Shown in pieces: positions 8,258 to 13,442 of a stretch of DNA of 25,928 nucleotides. Source of the DNA: a virus; the IMG/VR virus record IMGVR_UViG_3300029915_000130, positions 1 through 25,928 of that record; one strand, written 5' to 3'. Within the stretch, counting starts at the first letter, position 1. Each line of letters starts with the position of its first letter. Under the pieces are notes generated by a model. That model did no database searches, was not told the DNA's origin, and worked only from the letters and a program-made list of their open reading frames with translations. A program made the translations under genes and the position numbers.

Positions 8258-9037
8258 CTAGGCCAGCCCCGGAATTATCGACCGACTCACGCACCTGCAG
8301 TTGATCAATTCGCCCGGCCAGATCCACGCCTCTTCGTCCGGGTCATACCAGCCCGTCGCCACGTTGTATGGCTTGCCGTCGTTGGCTAGGTGCGACGGCC
8401 TGGGCTCTTTGCCGCCGTGCGAGTGCATCCAGATCGCCTCGGTGATCCCGAGCTCTTGCTGACGCACCCGCGTGAACACGGCCGTGGCCTTATTGTTCTG
8501 GTCGCGGCAGATAAGAGCCGCCCGCCGCTTCGTGACGCCATACCGGGTCTGAAGGTCCGCCACCATGTCGGATAGGTCACGCCCCTGCGACACGTTGCGC
8601 ATGATCTGGCCTTGGACTTGGCCTAGGTACTGTTGCGGGATGGACTTTATGAGCTGGACGTTCTCAGCGACCACGGCTTGATAGGCGTCGTTCTGGGCCC
8701 GCGTCGGCTTGAACTGAACGGCCCAGCCGGCCTTGCGCAAGGCGGCCTGAAGCTGGCGCTTGGATCGGTCCTCAACAGCCGTTGCGAAGTACTTGGCCAG
8801 ATCGTCGGACAGATCGTCAAAGCGCCGCTGCCACCGCCGCGCCAGCTTGCGCATGAGCCGTTCCATGGTGCGCGCCGGGCTTTCGTCGGCGGCCAGCTCG
8901 GGCGGATTGGCTTTGTACTTGGCGCGCGCCCAGTAGGTCACGCTGTTGTGCATTTCGTCGATCAACGCGTCCAGCCGGCGCCGGTACGCCAGCGCCAGGC
9001 CGACGCTAGGGCGCACGGGGTCGATGGTCTTGGCCAC
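8258..9037 (-). CDS. Phage head morphogenesis protein (SPP1 gp7 / Mu gpF family)
   Basis: A 259-residue protein. Its last third carries the family signature: 'RAALICRDQNNKATAVFTRVRQQELGI...WMHSHGGKEPRPSHLANDGKPYNV' followed by 'WPGELINCRCVSRSI'. The HxGGKEPRPSH and CRC elements are the conserved, possibly metal-binding, part. These minor head proteins are packaged in the procapsid and interact with the portal. The N-terminal two thirds are helical and charged. It lies immediately before the protease/scaffold gene. Confidence 0.9.
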   Translation of the reverse strand: MAKTIDPVRPSVGLALAYRRRLDALIDEMHNSVTYWARAKYKANPPELAADESPARTMERLMRKLARRWQRRFDDLSDDLAKYFATAVEDRSKRQLQAALRKAGWAVQFKPTRAQNDAYQAVVAENVQLIKSIPQQYLGQVQGQIMRNVSQGRDLSDMVADLQTRYGVTKRRAALICRDQNNKATAVFTRVRQQELGITEAIWMHSHGGKEPRPSHLANDGKPYNVATGWYDPDEEAWIWPGELINCRCVSRSIIPGLA

Positions 9038-9040
9038 GGC

Positions 9041-9547
9041 CTAGAACGCCAGGGCGTCGAACACGATGACGTCCGCCGCCACCGTGGTCCCGGTCAGAGT
9101 GCAGCTTGTGGGGGAGTAGGCGGTTTGTTTGAGGGCGTCGGCCGGCGTGGTCAAGTCCCTCGCGTTACAGCTCCACCCGTTCGCCGCCGTGGTCGCAAAC
9201 GTCAAGATCACGGTTTGGTTCGTGCAGGTTGCGGCGAACTTGCCCGCCGTGTTCCCGCCAACCTGGGCGGACGTGGTGCATGTCCCGGTGAGCGTCGGCG
9301 GGGAGCCCCCCAACGCCACGCCGTTCGTGAAGGTCTTCAAGCCTCCGAGGCTTTGCGCCGCTCCGCTCGCGATGGCGTCCAGGGCGGCGTTGTGATCCTG
9401 CTTACCCGTCGTGCAGCCGTTCAGCGCCGCGGCGGTGAGCTGCGTATGGTAGCCGAACGCGCAACTCGTCTGAGCGTAGGCGGGCGCCGTGCAGCTTGCG
9501 AGGGCGAGCGCGAAGAGGGCGAACAGAAAGTGCTTCATGGTGGTCAT
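9041..9547 (-). CDS. Exported Ala/Thr-rich protein, possible fibre-like C-terminus
   Basis: A 168-residue protein. The ATG at 9547 (MTTMKHFLFALFALALASC...) is chosen for its AGGGA ribosome-binding site. The N-terminus is a signal peptide with either a lipobox-like LASC or an AYA-Q cleavage site. The rest has 'LNGCTTGKQDHNAALDAIASG', 'GLKTFTNGVALGGSPPTLTGTC' and 'VILTFATTAANGWSCNARDLTTP...', which resemble repeat modules in phage fibre and appendage proteins. Three Cys pairs could form disulphides outside the cytoplasm. The signal peptide is unusual for a virion protein made in the cytoplasm. Function unknown. Confidence 0.7.
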   Translation of the reverse strand: MTTMKHFLFALFALALASCTAPAYAQTSCAFGYHTQLTAAALNGCTTGKQDHNAALDAIASGAAQSLGGLKTFTNGVALGGSPPTLTGTCTTSAQVGGNTAGKFAATCTNQTVILTFATTAANGWSCNARDLTTPADALKQTAYSPTSCTLTGTTVAADVIVFDALAF

Positions 9548-9609
9548 TGTGCGTCCCTCGCCTGCGGTATCCATGCCTGTAGGGGGCGTGATTTGAGACC
9601 CTGAACGTC

Positions 9610-9615
9610 ATTATA
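9610..9615 (-). promoter_or_regulatory. Possible -10 box TATAAT
   Basis: A perfect TATAAT on the minus strand lies about 65 bases upstream of the exported protein gene at 9547, in the only sizeable gap nearby. There is no good -35 box at 16-18 bases, so this is only a candidate. Confidence 0.25.
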
Positions 9616-9639
9616 GCTGAGCATGGGCTGCGCGTCGGT

Positions 9640-9738
9640 CTATTGTTGAACGATGGTTGCACCAGTGTCGAAGGTCGCCGACCCGAGCAGGCTCTTGTCC
9701 CCCGTGAAAGCCGGGGCTGGCGATGGAGCATTCCGCAT
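9640..9738 (-). pseudogene. 32-codon ORF, likely remnant of an appendage protein C-terminus
   Basis: After the DUF2961-like gene there is a short open stretch (MRNAPSPAPAFTGDKSLLGS..., ending TGATIVQQ). Its codon use is GC3-rich like the late genes and unlike its upstream neighbour. It has no convincing ribosome-binding site. The composition resembles the end of a tail or decoration protein. I suggest it is the 3' remnant of a gene displaced when the lower-GC gene at 9743-10807 arrived. A true miniature gene cannot be excluded. Confidence 0.4.
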
Positions 9739-9742
9739 CCCA

Positions 9743-10807
9743 TCAGTTCGGTGTATAGTAAAGGAAAAGCCAAGCCAAATCGGCTAAAGTAGTCTGAGTT
9801 CCGGTCGACTTACCTGCCGGCAATTCCAGACATACTTTAACACCATTATTGAACTTGATTCCGCCGTGCAGCTCCAGGAGGTCAAGCGATGCGCTGACGA
9901 CATCGCCAAACCCTGACACCGATCCTTTTTCGAGCATCATCCAGGGCTGCCAATAGGGAGCAGCAGGCTGGAAGTAGTAGGCGCCCTGAAAGTAATCTTC
10001 GCCGCCGCTGACCTGGTACTGCGCATTGGGCCATGTACTTTGTCCCGCGCAGCCCGTGGTCCCGTCCAGGTAGTAGGAAGGGCCGTTTTCCAGGAAGCTG
10101 TAATTGGTGGCGTTGGCCCACGTAATCTGGCTATAGACCACCCACCCGGGCCCACTCGGCACATTCAGGAATACGACTGAGCCATTTTGCTGGTTGGCAA
10201 TCGACACCGCCAATGAACGATTGAGTATAGTCACTCCACTTGACCACAGCTTGTACGGCACATTCACACCATTCACATAGTGAATGTCGGAATAGTAAGT
10301 CAAAGTGCCGGTGTCGATATTGGTAAAAGTGATCGTGACGCTGGATTTGTATGGGATCGGATAGGTAAACGTCCAACTAGGCGCTGAAGCGGCAGTGGAG
10401 AACTGCACGCCAAGGTGCTTCATGGCGTTGATGGTATTGGTGACGGTCATGAACGCGCCGCCGAGTCCATTCATGTCGGTCGTGATACTCGGGGTGCTCT
10501 CGCCGTCCACATAGACCTTGAGGATGCCGTCCTTCATGTTGTTGGCGGCGAGCCCGGTCATCCAGATATGGTCCACATATCCCGGAACTCCAGGAGAAAT
10601 GTTCAGGATGGTTAGGGTCGATCCGCTGGTGATCGAAGTCCCCACTTGATTGGCGCTTCTGGGCTCGCCTTGATTCAAATTAAGCGTGGCGGCAGGGGAT
10701 GCGAACAGATTTGGCGCTGCTCCCGGCGGGATGGCCGGTGCCGCCGCTAGCACCGGCGCAGCCAGAAACACCAAAAACGCGACGAGGGCGTTGCGAAGCA
10801 TATTCAT
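9743..10807 (-). CDS. Exported DUF2961 / GH172-like protein
   Basis: A 354-residue protein with an N-terminal signal peptide (MNMLRNALVAFLVFLAAPVLAAA). The N-terminal half has 'SPGVPGYVDHIWMTGL...ILKVYVDGESTPSITTDMNGLGG'. The C-terminal half has 'VSGGEDYFQGAYYF'. Together these match the landmarks of DUF2961 ('GxIxHIWxT', 'RIYWDGExxPSVexPlGDFFG', 'GTEDYFxGxxxF'), the double jelly-roll family now classed as glycoside hydrolase family 172. GH172 enzymes cleave arabinofuranosides or fructofuranosides. Here FFG is replaced by LGG and GTED by GGED, so activity is uncertain. The gene has more AT-rich codons (ATT, TTG, AAT) than its neighbours, which suggests recent transfer. It may act on host envelope glycans or be a virion appendage. 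Confidence 0.7.
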   Translation of the reverse strand: MNMLRNALVAFLVFLAAPVLAAAPAIPPGAAPNLFASPAATLNLNQGEPRSANQVGTSITSGSTLTILNISPGVPGYVDHIWMTGLAANNMKDGILKVYVDGESTPSITTDMNGLGGAFMTVTNTINAMKHLGVQFSTAASAPSWTFTYPIPYKSSVTITFTNIDTGTLTYYSDIHYVNGVNVPYKLWSSGVTILNRSLAVSIANQQNGSVVFLNVPSGPGWVVYSQITWANATNYSFLENGPSYYLDGTTGCAGQSTWPNAQYQVSGGEDYFQGAYYFQPAAPYWQPWMMLEKGSVSGFGDVVSASLDLLELHGGIKFNNGVKVCLELPAGKSTGTQTTLADLAWLFLYYTPN

Positions 10808-10809
10808 GG

Positions 10810-11544
10810 TCAGTTCCCTGTCACAGCAATTTTGTCGGTCGTGGACGCTGCCGAAACAATGTAAATGGCGTTCGCGTTGGTGACGCCGTAGGAAATAGAA
10901 GCGCCAGGTTGGAGTTTGTAGCCCGTCGAAGTTGTCACTCCGCTCGGACCAACGTAGATCGCCGCGCTGTTCGTAAGATCAGCCGTGATGACAAGGCCGT
11001 TGGAAAGCGCCTGAGAGACCAAGGCGACGGCTGACGTAGTGACGGTTTGTTGAGCGCTGTAGATGGTGGCTGGGTTGACGGTGGAGTTCACCACAACCCC
11101 GTTCGTGGTCCCCGGTGTGGTTTGGTCGATGCCGAATTTGCCAGCGATAGCCGAGCCCGCCTGGAGTTGGACGTTCAGCGTATTCGTGACCGCGTGATAA
11201 ATGCCCGACAGGAAGCCCAACACCCCCGATCCGCCACTGGGCGGGTTGTAGCCGGTCCCTTGGGCGCCCTGGGCCGTCGCGGTAGTCTGCTCCGCGGTGA
11301 TCTGCGTGGCCTGGTTCGCGGCCGTGGCCGCGCCGGTCGGAAGAGCGGCGGCCGGCGGGGAGCACGTCGCCGTCTTGCCGACGATGCACGGCGAGCCCGA
11401 CACGCTGTCGTAGCCGACTTGTTGAACCGGGCCGGGCTTTTCGTTCTCTCCGCCCCAGTTGACGATCGGGGGGCCAAGGTCCGCAGCGAGGGCCGCAACG
11501 GGCAATAGCCACGCGGCTAGAAGGGCAACGAACAGCTTGCGCAT
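10810..11544 (-). CDS. Exported low-complexity protein with C-terminal beta domain
   Basis: A 244-residue protein with a clear signal peptide (MRKLFVALLAAWLLPVAALAAD) and a GGAGC ribosome-binding site. Residues 65-110 are Ala/Thr/Gln/Gly-rich. The C-terminal ~80 residues ('TTSAVALVSQALSNGLVITADLTNSAAIYVGPSGVTTSTGYKLQPGASISYG...') resemble the small beta-sandwich seen at the end of phage baseplate or decoration proteins. There 'xIyvGpsgVtxstGyxLxPG' is a recurring pattern. It stands next to the plus-strand cassette and heads a three-gene run of exported proteins. Function unknown. Confidence 0.7.
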   Translation of the reverse strand: MRKLFVALLAAWLLPVAALAADLGPPIVNWGGENEKPGPVQQVGYDSVSGSPCIVGKTATCSPPAAALPTGAATAANQATQITAEQTTATAQGAQGTGYNPPSGGSGVLGFLSGIYHAVTNTLNVQLQAGSAIAGKFGIDQTTPGTTNGVVVNSTVNPATIYSAQQTVTTSAVALVSQALSNGLVITADLTNSAAIYVGPSGVTTSTGYKLQPGASISYGVTNANAIYIVSAASTTDKIAVTGN

Positions 11545-11605
11545 GGGCGCTCCAATGGTTCGAATCGTCGCCAGGATACGGCGCGCAACTTTTTTCTCAT
11601 AGGGG

Positions 11606-11623
11606 GCTTGTATATGACGTCAG
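11606..11623 (+). promoter_or_regulatory. Repeated promoter/operator element, copy 1
   Basis: GCTTGTATATGACGTCAG lies 18 bases before the ATG of the first cassette gene. It contains the perfect palindrome TGACGTCA. A copy with one mismatch precedes the second cassette gene. TTGTAT may serve as the -10 region, with the palindrome near the start of transcription as an operator. The neighbouring ribbon-helix-helix gene is a candidate to bind it. Confidence 0.65.
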
Positions 11624-11641
11624 AAACCAGGAGCAACCGTC

Positions 11642-12220
11642 ATGCAACAAGTCGCCCGATACATCCCCGCCGGCGCCCGCGCCGTGAAGTCCCGCAAAGC
11701 CGAGGCCGTGGTCTACGTCCACGAGCGCAACGGCGTCCCCTTCGCCATCGCCTACGCCTTCAAGCGCGGCAAGCCCGAGTGGAACTTCCGGTTCCGCAAC
11801 GAGGCGGACCGCGCCAAGCGGATCGAATTATTTTTCAAGGGCATTGAGGCGGCGGAGGTTTACCTAGCCGAGCAAAAAGCCCGCGCCAAGGAACTGGCGA
11901 AACCCGGCAACGTGAAGGTCGGTCAGGTGTTCGTTTCCTCCTGGGGCTACGATCAGACCAACGTGGACTTTTACGAGATCGTCGCGCTCAAGGGCGCCGC
12001 CTCCGCCATGGTCGTGAAAATCCCCTGCGATACCCTTGAAGGGTCGGAAGGCCAAATGTGCGCCCATGTGCTCCCTTCCACCGCTCCGGACCGGGCCGCG
12101 GGCAAAGAGCCTTTCATGGTCCGGATCAAGGGCAACCGAATCGTGAGCTCCGAGATTAACGGCCGGGGCGGCGCGAGCGCTTGGGAAGGCAAGCCACAAT
12201 ATCAGAGCTGGTACGCATAA
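11642..12220 (+). CDS. Conserved hypothetical protein with SSWGYDQTNVDFYE motif
   Basis: A 192-residue protein with a CAGGAG ribosome-binding site. The N-terminal part (residues 1-80) is basic and ends in a helix rich in Glu, Ala and Lys. The second half opens with 'VGQVFVSSWGYDQTNVDFYEIVAL'. I recall this as a recurring pattern in uncharacterised proteins of plasmids and phages, with no known function. The gene lies on the strand opposite to the surrounding late genes, is the first of five plus-strand genes, and has its own repeated upstream element. This suggests a separately transcribed accessory gene (moron). Confidence 0.75.
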   Translation: MQQVARYIPAGARAVKSRKAEAVVYVHERNGVPFAIAYAFKRGKPEWNFRFRNEADRAKRIELFFKGIEAAEVYLAEQKARAKELAKPGNVKVGQVFVSSWGYDQTNVDFYEIVALKGAASAMVVKIPCDTLEGSEGQMCAHVLPSTAPDRAAGKEPFMVRIKGNRIVSSEINGRGGASAWEGKPQYQSWYA

Positions 12221-12223
12221 AGT

Positions 12224-12241
12224 GCTTGTATCTGACGTCAG
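12224..12241 (+). promoter_or_regulatory. Repeated promoter/operator element, copy 2
   Basis: GCTTGTATCTGACGTCAG matches copy 1 at 17 of 18 positions, again with TGACGTCA intact. It begins four bases after the stop of the first gene and lies 37 bases before the ATG at 12279. The flanks differ from those of copy 1, so the conserved block itself is probably the functional unit. Confidence 0.65.
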
Positions 12242-12278
12242 TTATGCTGGATTGAGTTGTAGCCAATGGAGAGACGGA

Positions 12279-12545
12279 ATGCAACAGCCCGACAACAAGC
12301 CCGGCGCCTACTATGTGTCCGTCGTGGACGGCCCGCGCGTCGGTAGGCTTCTGGGCCCTTTTATCAATAACCACGCGGGCGCGCTCACCATGGTCGAAGC
12401 TGCCCGCAAGAAAGCCGAAGAGTGCGACCCCCGCGCGGTCTTCTACGCCTACGGAACCATCCGTGAAGACGTGAAGCTGTTCGAAGGCGTCCCGATGAAC
12501 CGCTCGGGTAGCCTCAACAAGTTTTTCCCCGATCTCAACATTTAG
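12279..12545 (+). CDS. Conserved hypothetical protein of the plus-strand cassette
   Basis: An 88-residue protein starting MQQPDNKPGAYYVSVVDGPRVG. This ATG, not an upstream in-frame codon, is chosen because GGAGAG precedes it and the TGACGTCA element lies just upstream. The middle part ('LLGPFINNHAGALTMVEAARKKAEECDPRAVFYAYGT') looks like a compact alpha/beta domain. I do not recognise a named family. Its first codons resemble those of the preceding gene (MQQ), but the proteins are otherwise unrelated. Confidence 0.7.
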   Translation: MQQPDNKPGAYYVSVVDGPRVGRLLGPFINNHAGALTMVEAARKKAEECDPRAVFYAYGTIREDVKLFEGVPMNRSGSLNKFFPDLNI

Positions 12546-12557
12546 GAGAACTGAGCC

Positions 12558-12746
12558 ATGAAAGAATCCGATATCATGCACGAGAACGGCGACTTCTGGG
12601 TTGGGCGCGAGCGCGGGTCTTACACCGTGTTCCGCGTCAACGGTACGCACTCGGTCAGCGACAGCGCGTACGCCAGAGACCCGGACGGCTTGTCGCTCGC
12701 CATAGCCCGGTGTGACTATCTCGCCAAGCGCACGGCCGTGCTATAA
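12558..12746 (+). CDS. Small hypothetical protein of the plus-strand cassette
   Basis: A 62-residue protein (MKESDIMHENGDFWVGRERG...). It has an AGGAGA ribosome-binding site and beta-rich content including 'GSYTVFRVNGTHSVSDSAYAR'. Its stop TAA shares one base with the ATG of the ribbon-helix-helix gene (TAATG), so the two are translationally linked. No known family recognised. Confidence 0.65.
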   Translation: MKESDIMHENGDFWVGRERGSYTVFRVNGTHSVSDSAYARDPDGLSLAIARCDYLAKRTAVL

Positions 12747-12922
12747 TGGGCCGCCCGAGCAAAGGCGACCGCGTGCGCCTGACCGTCCGCCTCCCTGCCG
12801 ATCTGGTGCGGGGGGTGGACACCCTGCCCCTAGAGGGCGATCGTAACCAAAAGATCGAAACCATCGTAAAGGAGGCCGTCAATGGCCAACGAACAGAAGC
12901 CAAAGCCCGCGCCGATCCATGA
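12746..12922 (+). CDS. Ribbon-helix-helix (CopG-like) DNA-binding protein
   Basis: A 58-residue protein. Residues 9-45 follow the ribbon-helix-helix plan: a short strand (RVRLTVRLP) that would enter the major groove, a first helix (ADLVRGVDTL), a turn with GDRNQKI, and a second helix (IETIVKEAV). Proteins of this group bind palindromic sites as dimers and repress their own operons or act as antitoxins. The TGACGTCA elements upstream of the first two cassette genes are its most likely targets. The start ATG overlaps the stop of the preceding gene. Binding is inferred. Confidence 0.8.
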   Translation: MGRPSKGDRVRLTVRLPADLVRGVDTLPLEGDRNQKIETIVKEAVNGQRTEAKARADP

Positions 12923-13046
12923 CGAATACGACTTCGGCGGCCCGATCAATGAGCCATTGACCCCGGAAGCCATCGCGCAAATTGAAGCAACCTGCGGCCC
13001 GGTCCCCAAATCTAAGGGTGGAACCGGACCCGAGCGCGCCAGCTAG
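12882..13046 (+). CDS. Small hydrophilic protein, last gene of the plus-strand cassette
   Basis: A 54-residue protein (MANEQKPKPAPIHDEYDFGG..., ending GGTGPERAS). It starts inside the ribbon-helix-helix gene after a near-perfect AAGGAGG ribosome-binding site, in another frame. It is Pro- and charge-rich at the N-terminus and probably mostly disordered. Its stop TAG overlaps the stop of the convergent minus-strand gene within the palindrome CTAG at 13043-13046. As neighbour of an antitoxin-like regulator it could be a partner protein, but nothing in it resembles a known toxin. Confidence 0.6.
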   Translation: MANEQKPKPAPIHDEYDFGGPINEPLTPEAIAQIEATCGPVPKSKGGTGPERAS

Positions 13047-13273
13047 GGCCGCCCGCTCCGCTTGCCCGCGTCGATCTCCGGAGGGCTCTTTGACCCTTGC
13101 GAGATCAGCGCCGGCTCTTGGCCACGCGGGACGTTGTTGTCCCTGAAAGACCAGCGGTCCGCGTGCTGGCGTAGCTGGTCGAAGTTGGCTTCGTTGTGCT
13201 TGTTGCTCAAAACAACCTCCGGCGGGACGAACCGGCCGGATCCGTCGTTCTTATCCGTCAGGAAGCGGGCCAC
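13043..13273 (-). CDS. C-terminal stub resembling zeta-toxin-like kinases
   Basis: A 76-residue reading frame from GTG at 13273. The segment 'DGSGRFVPPEVVLSNKHNEANFDQLRQHADRWSFRDNNVPRGQEPALISQG' follows the C-terminal pattern I associate with zeta-toxin / UDP-GlcNAc kinase-like proteins ('RFVPPxVVLxxxxNxxNFdxLkxxaDxWxxYDN...PxLIa'). The P-loop kinase core is absent, so the product would be inactive. An alternative start is ATG at 13372, which overlaps the apparent portal stop as ATGA and would give 109 residues. Codon use upstream of 13273 is poor in this frame, which favours the shorter form. Either a deletion remnant or a small stand-alone protein. Confidence 0.5.
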   Translation of the reverse strand: MARFLTDKNDGSGRFVPPEVVLSNKHNEANFDQLRQHADRWSFRDNNVPRGQEPALISQGSKSPPEIDAGKRSGRP

Positions 13274-13442
13274 CGCGCGCTTTGACCAAAGCGGCGGTCT
13301 TGCGCAGCATCTCGCCCGTCTGGCCGGGAAACTGGTGGATAATCGAAGCCGCGTCCGCCCGGGCGTCGTCATGGTGCGCCGCGTAGGCCGACGCGCTGAA
13401 GTGCTTGGCGGGGATCGCAAGCTTGTTGCGCGACGGCGCCCT
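13251..13442 (-). other. Frameshifted C-terminal extension of the portal protein
   Basis: In the +1 frame relative to the portal, an open stretch follows a TAG at 13445-13443. It encodes about 63 residues including 'NKLAIPAKHFSASAYAAHHDDARADAAS', 'IIHQFPGQTGEMLRKTAALVKARGG' and a stop at 13251-13253. Codon use is good (AAC, AAG, ATC, GCC, CAC, TTC), whereas the portal frame over the same bases uses rarer codons (CAA, CTT, CTA, CCA). There is no usual start codon before 13310. The best reading is that the portal originally continued here and a single-base change between roughly 13442 and 13415 shifted it. Sequencing error, real mutation or programmed shift are all possible. Confidence 0.55.

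Noticed and set aside
12882-13046. Toxin partner of the ribbon-helix-helix protein
   Set aside because: The position fits a toxin-antitoxin pair, but the 54-residue sequence is Pro-rich and hydrophilic with no toxin fold or catalytic residues visible.
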